A stretch of DNA of 64,000 nucleotides from Leptospira mtsangambouensis (GCF_004770475.1 NZ_RQHK01000017.1:1302001-1366000); one strand, 5' to 3'; shown: positions 38,107 to 47,946, counted from the stretch's first letter. Program-made: numbers and translations. The notes: generated from the sequence alone by a model not told the origin.

Positions 38107-38146
38107 TCCTGAACGATGTTTCCTAAAAGAACAATCTCGTTCAGGA
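38107..38146. promoter_or_regulatory. Inverted repeat before tetR
   Basis: TCCTGAACGA (38107-38116) and TCGTTCAGGA (38137-38146) are exact inverted arms 20 bases apart, two bases from the tetR start codon. They may be half-sites of a TetR operator or an RNA stem hiding the AGGA ribosome site. Confidence 0.6.
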
Positions 38147-38166
38147 TTCATTTGTAAAGTTTAATT

Positions 38167-39366
38167 TTACATGTTTGTTGTATTTTGTATTAATTTTGCC
38201 ACAATTCCATAGAGACGAAAACTTCCTAACACCAATACCGGAAATCTGCCTCGGAATAGGGGACGCAGGTCTTCTTCGGCTTGCAGTTTCGTGGTGATGG
38301 ATGTTAGGCCTTGCGGAAGTTCTGGGAAGGCCCCAAATCCACTTCCTTCCCAAAGAATGAGGGAATGGAGGGGGAGGCCCACCAGTTGGGACAGAATCCC
38401 TTCTCGGTCTTTGTCGGGGAGACTTCCCAGTACAAGGGAGAAGGAGGGATGTGTTTTGGCAAACTCACGTGTGGTCGTCGCGATGGCGTCCGGGTTGTGG
38501 GCCGGATCAAAAACAATTTCGGGAGAGTTTTGTAACACTTCCATTCTACCACGGGGTTTTTCCAAAGAGGCAAAGGAAATGGAGCTAAGCTTTGATGTCT
38601 CTTTTGGAAGCAAATGGATTAGGGCCGCTTGGGAAAAAAGAAAGTTGGTTTCTAAATAGGTAGGTTTTTTTTCGAGGGGGAGGATTTGCGTTTTAGTTTT
38701 TCCTTTAGGAAAATTTTGAATGAGAGTTCGTAAGGAATCATCTTCTGGATCCATTACCACTAGATTTCGGCAAACATCTGTTAGGATTCCTAATTTTTCC
38801 AAACAGATTTTTTCTTTGGTATCTCCTAAAATTTCAGAATGATCCAAACCTATTTTTGTAAGTATAACATGGTCGGCATACACAAGTTTTGTGGAATCAA
38901 GCCTTCCTCCAAGCCCTGCTTCCCAAATTTCAAATTCTGTATTTTCTTTCGCAAAATAGAGATAAGTAAAAACGGTTAAAAATTCAAAATAAGAAAGTGA
39001 CTGGTACCTTTCTAAGTCGGGAAGGATAGTGTTCTTAAAAAAAGATTCCACATCCTCTTCTTTGGGAACTTCTGGTTTTCCATCTAAAAAAATTAGAAAA
39101 CGTTCAAGCGGTGTCAGTAGATGGGGAGAAGTATAAAGTCCCGTTTTGTATCCAAGAATTGACAAAAGGGAAGCAAGGTAATGAGAAGTAGAACCTTTTC
39201 CATTGGTGCCGACAACACTGATGCGGATGGGCTTTTGTATTTTATGTTTTGATTTTAAAAATAAAAAAAGGTCGGAAAGTCCATCTAAAGAATAGTTTTT
39301 GAAAACATTGAAGTTCCTTGTTTTTTCAATGTTCTGCAAACTATATAAAAAATCAAAAAACAACAT
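38167..39366 (-). CDS. folC: Folylpolyglutamate synthase / dihydrofolate synthase
   Basis: 399 residues. Mur-ligase fold with the P-loop VVGTNGKGSTSHYLAS, GLYTSPHLL, EAGLGGRLDSTK and DPAHNPDAI. It adds glutamate to (dihydro)pteroate or folate with ATP. ATG 39366 follows a weak ribosome site. The stop lies 63 bases before tetR, so it is probably in the same run as aroE, tetR and trpF. Confidence 0.93.
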   Translation of the reverse strand: MLFFDFLYSLQNIEKTRNFNVFKNYSLDGLSDLFLFLKSKHKIQKPIRISVVGTNGKGSTSHYLASLLSILGYKTGLYTSPHLLTPLERFLIFLDGKPEVPKEEDVESFFKNTILPDLERYQSLSYFEFLTVFTYLYFAKENTEFEIWEAGLGGRLDSTKLVYADHVILTKIGLDHSEILGDTKEKICLEKLGILTDVCRNLVVMDPEDDSLRTLIQNFPKGKTKTQILPLEKKPTYLETNFLFSQAALIHLLPKETSKLSSISFASLEKPRGRMEVLQNSPEIVFDPAHNPDAIATTTREFAKTHPSFSLVLGSLPDKDREGILSQLVGLPLHSLILWEGSGFGAFPELPQGLTSITTKLQAEEDLRPLFRGRFPVLVLGSFRLYGIVAKLIQNTTNM

Positions 39367-39407
39367 ATGGAATTCTTTTGTAAACCTTCTGTGAATTTAG
39401 TATAGAT

Positions 39408-40298
39408 CTATTTACGATTTTTCAATTGTTTGAAAAGTAGGGACTCCACCTTCTCAATCCATTTCTGTTTTGTTTGGATATTTGTAAATAGTTCAAATTG
39501 TCTAATCCCTTGGTAGAGTAACATATGGTATCCTGGAATGATCTCTGCTTTTTTTTTCTTTGCCTGTTTTACTAAATCGGTTTCCAAAGGATTGTAAACA
39601 ATGTCGAATAACGTATGTTTTTTGGTAAAAAAGTCGGAGTTTAGAATTGGTTCCCCACCAAATCCTTTCATGCCAACTGGAGTAGTATGGATGACGAGGT
39701 CATAGTTTTCCGCTTCTTCTAAAGATTTTTCTTTGGTCGTAACACCAAGCCATTCCGGATTTCCTAAAGAATTGAGAATTTCTTTCGTTGCCACTTCGTT
39801 TCGTGCAAGAATATTTACCTTTCGTTGGATCTTTCCCTGCTTCGCATTGTTTTGGAGAGATTCTGCGATGGAAAATAAGATTCCTTTGGCACTTCCCCCA
39901 CTCCCGAGAACTAAAATTTGTTTTTCCAAATTGGGATCTAAAAGATCCGGATTGGCTTGGAGAATGGATCTAACAGCACCAGTCCCATCTGTATTCACTG
40001 CCTCAATTCCTTCGCGAAAGAGTAGGGTGTTGGATGAACCCATCGTTTGGGATGCCTTACAAACAATGTTCGCTTGTGAATAAGCCCATTCTTTAAAAGG
40101 AATGGTAACGGAAACCCCCCTTACACCCAAGTCAAGCAAGGGACGAAGCCCAATCTCATTCCATCGCTCGTTTTCAAAAACCAAATACACTCCATCATAT
40201 CCAGAGAGTTGGAAAAGAGTGTTATGAATCCAAGGCGAAAGGGTATGACCTAAGGGATATCCCAAGATCCCAAATATTTCAGTGTGTTTTGAATACAA
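39408..40298 (-). CDS. aroE: Shikimate dehydrogenase
   Basis: 296 residues, NADPH-dependent, reduces dehydroshikimate to shikimate. Substrate domain: GYPLGHTLSPWIHN and Lys69 in VSVTIPFKEWA, the catalytic Lys; then NTDGTGAV with the Asp, and the nucleotide loop VLGSGGSAKGI. It starts with TTG 40298, eight bases after GAGG. Aromatic-pathway neighbour trpF lies 2 kb downstream on the same strand. Confidence 0.95.
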   Translation of the reverse strand: MYSKHTEIFGILGYPLGHTLSPWIHNTLFQLSGYDGVYLVFENERWNEIGLRPLLDLGVRGVSVTIPFKEWAYSQANIVCKASQTMGSSNTLLFREGIEAVNTDGTGAVRSILQANPDLLDPNLEKQILVLGSGGSAKGILFSIAESLQNNAKQGKIQRKVNILARNEVATKEILNSLGNPEWLGVTTKEKSLEEAENYDLVIHTTPVGMKGFGGEPILNSDFFTKKHTLFDIVYNPLETDLVKQAKKKKAEIIPGYHMLLYQGIRQFELFTNIQTKQKWIEKVESLLFKQLKNRK

Positions 40299-40371
40299 GG
40301 AAAACCTCTTTTTTATCTTATGGACTTACGAATGGCTTACCGAAAATAGGTAATAGACAGGTACAAGATCA

Positions 40372-40716
40372 ATGATTTCATTACCGCTTGCCGCACCATC
40401 AGAACCATGGACCATTCTCGTAGATATTTTATTCTTTTTTCTCGCATCCGCAGCCTGTGCCTATTATTTTTATTATTATAAACGCAAAGACTTACTCGGA
40501 AAATTTTGGGGATCTACATTTGTTGCAGGGATTGGAGCATTAATCGTTTTTGCAACCTTCCAAACCTATATCCGCGATATCATCATGTGGCTCATGTCAC
40601 CCAAAATTGGATCCACTCAATTATCCAACGTGAATTTGGTTGCCATCTTTCTTGGTGGGTTTACTGCTCTTTACATCATGAACCGAATCAACCATAACAA
40701 AGAAAGAAGAGATTGA
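40372..40716 (+). CDS. Small membrane protein of unknown function
   Basis: 114 residues with three hydrophobic segments (about 14-34, 45-63, 86-103) and a charged tail NRINHNKERRD. AGG lies 11 bases before the ATG. It stands alone between aroE (divergent) and a convergent glycosyltransferase, whose 3' end it overlaps by 96 bases. No family recognised. Confidence 0.65.
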   Translation: MISLPLAAPSEPWTILVDILFFFLASAACAYYFYYYKRKDLLGKFWGSTFVAGIGALIVFATFQTYIRDIIMWLMSPKIGSTQLSNVNLVAIFLGGFTALYIMNRINHNKERRD

Positions 40717-41463
40717 ATTCGATTTTTCATATAACTTTAAATACTTAAGAAAATTATAATAAAATCCTAGTAGGGCGAGAACAAATCCTTGTTTCCCATC
40801 TAGGATTCCCAGCCGAATCCAATACATATAAAAACCTTTAAAACACGCTTTTAAAAAAGCCCAAAGTACAGAACTCGATTTCCCTTTTCTAAATTCTTCT
40901 TCCGCAAACAAACTAGAATAACGATCAATGAACTGTAAATGATCTGAAATATTTTTATAAGAATAATGATAGAGTGGGTTCTTTAGTTTGATTGGTTTTC
41001 CTGAAAGTTTAACTCTTTCGTGCACCAAACCACCGCTAAATTCTCCGGCTGTTTTTTTAAACAAACGAATTTGGTAGTTAGGATAGTATCCACCAAAACG
41101 AATCCACTTTCCTAAATAATAAGTCAAACGAGGGATGAGATAACCAACGGATTCTAATTTGTTTTCATTAAATAATTCTATGATTTCAGATTTTAAACCA
41201 TCTGATACCACTTCATCGGCATCAATGGCAAACACCCAATCATACTTAGTTTTTTCAATGGCAAAGTTTTTTTGATCTGCGTAGTTATCAAACTTACGAT
41301 AGAAAACGCGAGCCCCATGGGATTTTGCTAGTTCAACTGTTTTGTCTGTAGATCCAGAATCAATGACAACGATATCTTCAATAAAGGAAAGGGCAGCGAG
41401 AGTGCGAGAGATGTTATCCTCTTCGTTGAGGGTAATGATGGCACAGGATAAAGGAAGAGGCAT
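40621..41463 (-). CDS. Glycosyltransferase family 2 (WaaE/KdtX-like)
   Basis: 280 residues. GT-A domain: CAIITLNEEDNISRTLAAL, DIVVIDSGSTDKTVELAK and the metal motif FAIDADEVVS, then the GT2 acceptor part. The distal helices (WIRLGILDGKQGFVLALLGFY) resemble LPS-core glucosyltransferases. It probably adds a sugar to lipopolysaccharide at the inner face of the membrane. The last 32 residues are coded in the overlap with the convergent small membrane gene. It begins 3 bases after the HATPase gene. Confidence 0.88.
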   Translation of the reverse strand: MPLPLSCAIITLNEEDNISRTLAALSFIEDIVVIDSGSTDKTVELAKSHGARVFYRKFDNYADQKNFAIEKTKYDWVFAIDADEVVSDGLKSEIIELFNENKLESVGYLIPRLTYYLGKWIRFGGYYPNYQIRLFKKTAGEFSGGLVHERVKLSGKPIKLKNPLYHYSYKNISDHLQFIDRYSSLFAEEEFRKGKSSSVLWAFLKACFKGFYMYWIRLGILDGKQGFVLALLGFYYNFLKYLKLYEKSNSISSFFVMVDSVHDVKSSKPTKKDGNQIHVG

Positions 41464-41466
41464 AAA

Positions 41467-42171
41467 TTAAATTTGGTTGGGGTCGCGGACAGAAATGAAT
41501 TTATCAGAGAGAGGAATTTCCAGACGAGCAATGGTGGAATCTTCCCCGATGATGATACGAAAGAAATTAGGGTCGATACCTTCCCCTTTGAGCATTATGA
41601 GAATGAGGGCAAGCCCAAGACCGGCGCCTTCTGTGGTGTCAGCATTGTCCATATAGAACTGAGCGATGTCATCATATACCATTCCTTTTTCCAATCGTTC
41701 GCGAATGGCTTTTTCTTCTTCTTTGGCAATGGGAGTGTTGTTGATGACCTCGATGGTGATTCCATCGTCATTGAATTTAAAATTAATTAAGCAGAAGTAT
41801 CCTTTCTTTTTGGCTTTCATTCCAAATTCGTTGGACATCTCTTCGGAAAACATTTCTCGGTATTCTCTCACCCCCCGGGCGTATTCAGAGGGGTTTAACA
41901 TACTGTATCCACGTTCCTCAAAAAAGACACGTTTTTGGTTGGCTTTGCAGGCATTGATGGCCAATTCTTTGATGATGGTGTAAAGGGTTGGGACAAGAGT
42001 CGGGTAAGTGAGGCGATCCAGAATCAGACCTACGGCCTCCTTAATGTGTTCCTCAACGGATTTGGAAACCCGGTGCGTCTTTAGCGAGAGAATTTTCCCA
42101 TTTTCGATGTGTAATTTGATGTGATCAGAAATCTCGCTTGTTTCCTTTCCCATACCCGAAATCTTTTCCAT
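41467..42171 (-). CDS. Orphan histidine-kinase-like ATPase
   Basis: 234 residues, no sensor, no phospho-histidine domain and no membrane segment. The ATP site is visible as KELAINACKANQ (N-box) and TTEGAGLGLALILIML (G-box). It could phosphorylate or bind a partner like the anti-sigma kinases, but family membership beyond GHKL ATPase is not clear. It lies immediately before the glycosyltransferase. Confidence 0.7.
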   Translation of the reverse strand: MEKISGMGKETSEISDHIKLHIENGKILSLKTHRVSKSVEEHIKEAVGLILDRLTYPTLVPTLYTIIKELAINACKANQKRVFFEERGYSMLNPSEYARGVREYREMFSEEMSNEFGMKAKKKGYFCLINFKFNDDGITIEVINNTPIAKEEEKAIRERLEKGMVYDDIAQFYMDNADTTEGAGLGLALILIMLKGEGIDPNFFRIIIGEDSTIARLEIPLSDKFISVRDPNQI

Positions 42172-42208
42172 TCAAGTCCTTACTGTCAAGGTAACTACGA
42201 CCTTTAGC

Positions 42209-43588
42209 ATGAAAAACCGCAGGCTCCTATCCCTCACCTTATTTCTATCGGCTTTTGCCCCTACCATTCTTTTGTCTCAAAATTTGAAAATGAAATCTGT
42301 CCGGATCTGGGACAGTGAAAAATCCAATTTTAGCGGGTTTCTCGACCTGGAAGTTGTCCAAGGCAAAATTATTTCGATCAAAGAAGGAACCGTAGTTCCT
42401 CATCCCAAATACTTACTACCAGGATTTTGTGATGCATCTGTCACAATCGGTTCCAATGGACGAGGGGGAAAAACAAGTCGTGATGAACTTTCCACCTATC
42501 TTTTGGGATATTTGGCAGCTGGATTCAGTCATATTGAATCTGTAGGTGACCCAACACTGGTACCTTTACAAAACGAAATCACTAAATCCAAATGGATTTC
42601 TCCCATTCTCACACAATCGCAAAAGCCGGCTCTTTACGAAGAATTATCAGCGGGTGAAGGTGGTCTTTACACATCGGGGCTTGTTCTTTCTTTTGATTCC
42701 AAACGAAACCGTCACCTCCCGATCTTTCTCAAAGAAGCAGAAAATCGGGGTTTTTCTCAAACAGAACTTTTTGCGAAACGCAGGGAAGGAGAGGAGAAAG
42801 GTTACCTTCCCGTTGCTTATACCTTCGCTGACAAAACCAGTTGGGAAGATGCATTGGATACTGGTTATGCAGTCATTTTTCATCCCATGCCTGAAGGAAC
42901 AAATTTATACCGAGCTCAGAAACGGGATTTCCTTTGGGCGCCAATGTTATCTGTTTTGTATCTCCAAAGTCTTCGGGCAAACCCAGAACAATGGAAGGCT
43001 GAGGTTTCTCTTTGGTCTGATCTCCATTCTGTTTTTGGCTCTCGGTGGAAAGATGCACTTGCTGTGAATGCCGAAGAAGAAGAGGGAACGGTTTTCCCTG
43101 CCAATTCCTTTTCAGAATACCAGGCCACATTCCAAACAGAAGCTGAGATCAAACGAAATCTTCTTTTTGCAAGTGGGGCTGGCCATTGGGGACTTTTCCC
43201 AGGCCAGGCGGCCATTGTGGAGATTCGCCTTTGGGAGTCACTTCTCACCAAACCAAAAGAAAGAAAGTTGGATCCGGTTGCAAACCGACCTGGGTTTTGG
43301 GCCTCCCTATTTGGTTCTTTTTCGCAAAACCTTGTCCCAACGAATGCGGATCCTGACTCCTTGCCTCAGATCCGTCGTGAGATCATCCAAACCCTCACTT
43401 GGAAAACCTGTTCCTATCTCGGAGCTGACCATGGCGGACGGATTCGCACCGGTGGTCCGGCTCATTTCTCCATTCATAACGAAAATCCTTTGAAACGCGC
43501 TTCCGGAATATTTCCAATTGAATCCATGGTATTAGGAGGAAAATTGGTTTATACCCCAAAACCCACCAAGGAAGGAACCGCAAAATGA
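42209..43588 (+). CDS. Exported amidohydrolase-like protein without metal site
   Basis: 459 residues with a signal peptide ending at ILLSQ. The start of the mature part (MKSVRIWDSEKSNFSGFLDLEV, GKIISIKEG, YLLPGFCDASVTIGSNG) and the end (LGADHGGRIRTGGPAHFSIHNENP) follow the outline of imidazolonepropionase-like amidohydrolases, but the metal motif G-x-x-D-x-H-x-H reads GFCDASVTI, without histidines. Metal-dependent hydrolysis is thus unlikely; it may be a binding or structural relative. It overlaps the S1 gene by 4 bases. Confidence 0.65.
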   Translation: MKNRRLLSLTLFLSAFAPTILLSQNLKMKSVRIWDSEKSNFSGFLDLEVVQGKIISIKEGTVVPHPKYLLPGFCDASVTIGSNGRGGKTSRDELSTYLLGYLAAGFSHIESVGDPTLVPLQNEITKSKWISPILTQSQKPALYEELSAGEGGLYTSGLVLSFDSKRNRHLPIFLKEAENRGFSQTELFAKRREGEEKGYLPVAYTFADKTSWEDALDTGYAVIFHPMPEGTNLYRAQKRDFLWAPMLSVLYLQSLRANPEQWKAEVSLWSDLHSVFGSRWKDALAVNAEEEEGTVFPANSFSEYQATFQTEAEIKRNLLFASGAGHWGLFPGQAAIVEIRLWESLLTKPKERKLDPVANRPGFWASLFGSFSQNLVPTNADPDSLPQIRREIIQTLTWKTCSYLGADHGGRIRTGGPAHFSIHNENPLKRASGIFPIESMVLGGKLVYTPKPTKEGTAK

Positions 43589-44739
43589 AAGGCCCATCCT
43601 CAGAATTTGAACGTTTATTAGAAGAAAGTTTTAAAAAAAGACAATCCATCGAACCTGGTTCTCGTCATGAAGCTAAGGTAACAGCTGTTAAGAATGATTA
43701 TGTGTTCATTCGAACATTAGAAAATAAAATCTTAGGAAATATCTCCACAGAAGAATGGCGAGATGAAGTTTTGCCTAAGGTTTCTGATTCACTCGTAGTT
43801 TATTTTTTGAAAGAAAACTCGGGAGATTTTTATTTTACTACCTGTTTGTCTGGAGACAACCTAACAGAAGAACATATGGAGATGGCAGCTCAGTATGAAA
43901 TCCCTGTTCTTGGCCAAATGCTTGTGGAAGCAAACGGTGGATGGGAAGTCAAATTAGGTAGCCATTCTGCCTTTGTTCCGTTTAGCCAATTGGATGTTTC
44001 TGTAAAAGGAAAAAATATCGCAGGCAAACGAATCAAATTTGTGATCTCTGAAATTGGGAAAAAACAAAACAAAATTGTTCTGTCTCAGAAAAAAATTGCT
44101 GATAAAGAAAGAGAAACCAAAAAACAACTGTTACGTGATGAGTTGAAGGTTGGGATGTTTGTATCCTGTACAGTGAAAAGTATTCATAAATTCGGACTCA
44201 TTGTGGATATGGATGGTTTTGATGCTTTGGTCCCTCAATCGGAAGCAACTTACAAAAAAAATGCTGATCTTACTGCGGAATTTCGAGTAGGGGAAACTTT
44301 ACGTGCAAAAATTCTGACTTTAGATTGGGCTTCGAATAAAATTTCACTCAGCGTAAAAGATTTTTTAAGTGATCCTTGGTCTGGAAAACTTCCTTTTAAA
44401 GAATCAGATATTGTGACAGGAACTTTGGAATCGATCAAACCGTTCGGTCTTTTTGTCCGGTTAGGTGATGATTTTACAGGTCTTGTTCCCAACAAAGAAA
44501 CGGGAGTTCCTTCTCGCACTCCACTAAATACCGTATTCAATCCGGGACAAAAATTGGAAGTATTTGTTTTGGAAATCAATCCTGAAAAAAGGCAAATTGC
44601 ATTGTCGATTTCAAAAGCGGCAGAGGCAAAAGACAGGATGGAATACCAAGAGTATATGTCCAAAGAGGAGAATCCCGGGACAGTTTCTAGTTTTGGATTG
44701 GCTTTGCAAAAATCTTTGGAAAAGAAAAACAAAAAGTAA
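43585..44739 (+). CDS. S1-domain RNA-binding protein (RpsA-like)
   Basis: 384 residues with about four S1 repeats (roughly 25-95, 105-170, 190-260, 275-355). Best are VGMFVSCTVKSIHKFGLIVD and VTGTLESIKPFGLFVRLGDD. Shorter than ribosomal S1, which usually has six repeats, so an S1-like paralogue or translation-associated RNA-binder is more likely. A Lys-rich tail ends EKKNKK. ATGA overlap with the previous gene. Confidence 0.85.
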   Translation: MKGPSSEFERLLEESFKKRQSIEPGSRHEAKVTAVKNDYVFIRTLENKILGNISTEEWRDEVLPKVSDSLVVYFLKENSGDFYFTTCLSGDNLTEEHMEMAAQYEIPVLGQMLVEANGGWEVKLGSHSAFVPFSQLDVSVKGKNIAGKRIKFVISEIGKKQNKIVLSQKKIADKERETKKQLLRDELKVGMFVSCTVKSIHKFGLIVDMDGFDALVPQSEATYKKNADLTAEFRVGETLRAKILTLDWASNKISLSVKDFLSDPWSGKLPFKESDIVTGTLESIKPFGLFVRLGDDFTGLVPNKETGVPSRTPLNTVFNPGQKLEVFVLEINPEKRQIALSISKAAEAKDRMEYQEYMSKEENPGTVSSFGLALQKSLEKKNKK

Positions 44740-44747
44740 TTCACGAA

Positions 44748-45215
44748 TTGGAAATCGCACTTTATCGCCCAGAAATACCTCCTAACACGGGTAATATTGC
44801 AAGACTCTGTGTCAATGTCGGAGTTCCTCTCTCCATTGTAGGGGAACCGTCTTTTGATTTGTCCGAAAAAGCAGTCAGGCGCGCGGGTCTTGATTATTGG
44901 AAAGATTTGGATCTTCGTCGTTTTGCAGATTTTGAAGAATTTAGAAGCCAGAAAGAGGCGGAAGGCAGTCGAATTTTCCTGGTTTCTAAATTTGGAACCA
45001 AAGTGTATTGGGATGTAAACTTCCAGAAAACGGATGTTTTTTTGTTTGGGAGAGAAACTTCAGGACTTCCGGAAGAAATCCATCAGTCTTGCCCTCCAGA
45101 ACATATTATTTCCTTACCTATGGCAGAGGTGAGTCGTTCGATCAATCTTTCCAATGCGGTTGCCATTGTACTTTATGAAGCACTGCGCCAAGAAAAAACA
45201 CGGACTAATCCTTAA
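44748..45215 (+). CDS. trmL: tRNA (cytidine/uridine-34-2'-O)-methyltransferase TrmL
   Basis: 155 residues, SPOUT knot methyltransferase that modifies the wobble base of certain leucine tRNAs. Family blocks: LYRPEIPPNTGNIARLC at the start, VFLFGRETSGLPEE, and the knot RSINLSNAVAIVLYEALRQ. It starts with TTG 44748, eight bases after the S1 gene. Normal length. Confidence 0.93.
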   Translation: MEIALYRPEIPPNTGNIARLCVNVGVPLSIVGEPSFDLSEKAVRRAGLDYWKDLDLRRFADFEEFRSQKEAEGSRIFLVSKFGTKVYWDVNFQKTDVFLFGRETSGLPEEIHQSCPPEHIISLPMAEVSRSINLSNAVAIVLYEALRQEKTRTNP

Positions 45216-45263
45216 AGGATAAAACAATTTACAACTCTTCCGTTCCCGTTGAAATGGGAATAT

Positions 45264-45932
45264 ATGCCGTTCCCTCTCTCCAGAACTGAGTTAGAGAAAG
45301 AAGTGAAGACTTTGTTCTCCAATGGCCTCTCGGGGAATGTGAACGATTTTTACTCCTGGGTGTTTATGGAAACCCAGCGAAAATTCAAAGATAACCCCAA
45401 TACAACTTTGGAAGGCATCACCTCTCTTCTCGAAGATTTAATCAAAGACGGAATCATTACCACTAACCCTTTGGACCCAAGGGAATATTTTATTGCAGAA
45501 TCTTCACCTATCACTCGCAAGATGGGAGCAACCGAACAGTTTGTAATTCTTGGTGCTCTTTCCTATAATCCGATGCAGTATGTTCGTGCCAGGCTTGATT
45601 ATTTTCTGAAACGGAACGGAATTGTCGAAGAGTTGCGAATGGATCTCTGCATTGCCACTGTGGAAGCTGTGGAAAATGCCGCAAAGTATGGTGACGGAGG
45701 TGGAGTGGAAGTGATCTTTCAGATCGATAAACACAAAACCTTTACCATAGAAATGATCAACACGGTAAAAGACTTTAATCTAGAAGACGATATTCAGAGA
45801 GGTAAGTTTTCTTCCACAGCAACGCTCATGCGTGGTATGATGGTCATGCAAAAACTTTTCGATTCGGTGGATTTAGAAATCAGCGACAATCGAAAACAAG
45901 CTATACTCAAAGCAACTCGTAAACTAACATAG
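45264..45932 (+). CDS. RsbW-like HATPase protein
   Basis: 222 residues. An N-terminal helical region of about 100 residues is followed by a HATPase_c_2 domain: N-box ATVEAVENAAKYGDGGGVEV and a terminal block FSSTATLMRGMMVMQKLF in place of the usual G-R-G-x-x-L-M. Such proteins act as anti-sigma kinases; no anti-sigma antagonist or sigma gene adjoins. ATG 45264 follows GGGA; TTG 45249 is possible. It begins 7 bases before the uvrB start region. Confidence 0.7.
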   Translation: MPFPLSRTELEKEVKTLFSNGLSGNVNDFYSWVFMETQRKFKDNPNTTLEGITSLLEDLIKDGIITTNPLDPREYFIAESSPITRKMGATEQFVILGALSYNPMQYVRARLDYFLKRNGIVEELRMDLCIATVEAVENAAKYGDGGGVEVIFQIDKHKTFTIEMINTVKDFNLEDDIQRGKFSSTATLMRGMMVMQKLFDSVDLEISDNRKQAILKATRKLT

Positions 45933-45938
45933 GTTCCT

Positions 45939-47933
45939 ATGGCAAATTTTAAAATGGTTTCTCCTTTTAAGGCAGCCGGAGACCAGGTCAAAGCAATTGA
46001 AGATATTGCAAAGTCCTTCGGCGAGGGTAAAAATAAAATTACACTGGTTGGTGTGACTGGTTCAGGAAAGACCTTTACCATGGCAGAGGTCATAACCCGT
46101 GTCAAAAAACCAACTCTCATTTTGTCACATAACAAAACTCTTGCAGCCCAGCTCTTTCGTGAGTTCAAAGAATTTTTTCCAGAAAATGCTGTAGAGTATT
46201 TTGTCTCATATTACGACTATTACCAACCTGAAGCTTATGTTCCTTCTTCTGATACCTTCATTGAAAAAGATATGTCAATGAATGAAGAGATCGACAAACT
46301 TAGGTTACGTGCTACTTCCAGTTTGTTGGAAAGAGATGATGTCATCATCGTAAGTTCTGTATCATGTATTTATGGTTTAGGTTCTCCCGAAGACTATATG
46401 AACTCTGTGGTAATGTTACGCATCGGAGATAAAATTGATAGGGACCAAATCATTCGAAAATTTCTCCATATCCAATATGCAAGAAACGATATAGACTTTA
46501 GCCGAGGTAATTTCCGTGTACGTGGGGATACCATTGAAATTATGCCTTCTTACCAAGAAGAGGGAATTCGGATTGAACTTTTTGGAGATGAAATTGATGG
46601 ACTCTCCAAAATTGATCCACTCACCGGAAAGGTAAAAATGAAACTAGACCGAGTGGTTGTGTATCCAGCAAAACACTTTATCACTTCCGGTCCCAAAATT
46701 AAAGATGCCATTGAAAAAATAAAAGAAGAGATGGCGGAACAAAAGGATAAGTTCCTAAAACAAGGAAAACATTTAGAAGCCGAACGAATTGAATCCAGAA
46801 CCAATTATGATATGGAGATGTTGGTGGAACTTGGTTATTGTAGTGGGATTGAAAATTATTCTCGTCACCTAACGGGAAGAAGTGAAGGAGAAAGGCCGGC
46901 TTGTTTACTTGATTATTTCCCCAATTTAGATTTTTTACTGATCATTGATGAATCCCATGTGACCCTTCCACAGATTGGAGGGATGTATGCTGGGGATAGG
47001 TCCAGAAAACTAACGTTAGTTGATTTTGGATTTCGCCTTCCAAGTGCATTGGACAATCGACCTTTGAATTTTGAGGAATTTGAAACTCTCACACCAATGA
47101 CTTTATATGTTTCGGCCACTCCGGACCAAAAAGAAATTGATAAAAGTGAAGCGGTCATTGAACAAATCATTCGACCAACAGGTCTACTGGATCCAGTAGT
47201 AGAAGTTCGTCCCACCACAAACCAAATTGAAGATTTGTTAAACGAAATCAGACTTCGCATTGAAAAAAAAGAAAGAATCCTGATTACCACTCTGACCAAA
47301 AAAATGTCAGAAGATTTAACTGACTATTATAAAGAAGTAGGATTAAAAATTGCTTACCTACATTCGGAGATTGATACCATCGAACGAACGGAGATCATTC
47401 GAGATTTGCGTAAAGGTGTTTATGATTGTATTGTGGGGATCAACTTACTCCGAGAAGGTTTGGACATTCCAGAAGTTTCCCTTGTTGCCATTTTAGATGC
47501 TGACAAAGAAGGTTTTTTACGGAATTATAAATCCCTGATCCAGACCATTGGGCGTGCCGCAAGGAATGTGAACGGGAAGGCTATTTTGTATGCAGACCGA
47601 TTGACTGATTCCATGAAAAAAGCAATCAGCGAAACGGAACGCCGCCGTCTAATCCAAGAAGCACACAACACGGCAATGGGGATCACTCCTCAAAGTATCA
47701 TTAAAGAAATTCATGATATCCTTCCACGTGAAATGGCGGAAGAGGATAGCAAAGAAGAAGCACTCAAGGAAATGGAAAAAGAATTTACCTTGAAGAAATA
47801 CAAAACCAAAGACAAGTTACGCGATGCTTTAAAAAGAGAAATGTTGCGTTATGCTTCGGATTTGGATTTTGAAAAAGCGGCCATGTTTCGAGATAAGATG
47901 TTAGCACTCGGGCCGGATAAAATAGAGTCATAA
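45939..47933 (+). CDS. uvrB: Excinuclease ABC subunit B
   Basis: 664 residues, the helicase-like damage-verification subunit of nucleotide excision repair. Walker A GVTGSGKT has Lys44, the beta-hairpin has [15 protein letters not shown], the C-terminal UvrC-binding UVR motif is [19 protein letters not shown]. It starts 6 bases after the HATPase gene. Complete. Confidence 0.98.
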   Translation: MANFKMVSPFKAAGDQVKAIEDIAKSFGEGKNKITLVGVTGSGKTFTMAEVITRVKKPTLILSHNKTLAAQLFREFKEFFPENAVEYFVSYYDYYQPEAYVPSSDTFIEKDMSMNEEIDKLRLRATSSLLERDDVIIVSSVSCIYGLGSPEDYMNSVVMLRIGDKIDRDQIIRKFLHIQYARNDIDFSRGNFRVRGDTIEIMPSYQEEGIRIELFGDEIDGLSKIDPLTGKVKMKLDRVVVYPAKHFITSGPKIKDAIEKIKEEMAEQKDKFLKQGKHLEAERIESRTNYDMEMLVELGYCSGIENYSRHLTGRSEGERPACLLDYFPNLDFLLIIDESHVTLPQIGGMYAGDRSRKLTLVDFGFRLPSALDNRPLNFEEFETLTPMTLYVSATPDQKEIDKSEAVIEQIIRPTGLLDPVVEVRPTTNQIEDLLNEIRLRIEKKERILITTLTKKMSEDLTDYYKEVGLKIAYLHSEIDTIERTEIIRDLRKGVYDCIVGINLLREGLDIPEVSLVAILDADKEGFLRNYKSLIQTIGRAARNVNGKAILYADRLTDSMKKAISETERRRLIQEAHNTAMGITPQSIIKEIHDILPREMAEEDSKEEALKEMEKEFTLKKYKTKDKLRDALKREMLRYASDLDFEKAAMFRDKMLALGPDKIES

Positions 47934-47946
47934 GGTAGGATTTTGA

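Noticed and set aside
42546..43067. 173-codon plus-strand frame in the amidohydrolase-like gene
   Set aside because: Out-of-frame shadow with composition unlike a protein (many Lys, Phe and Arg in runs); the main frame has a signal peptide and family outline.
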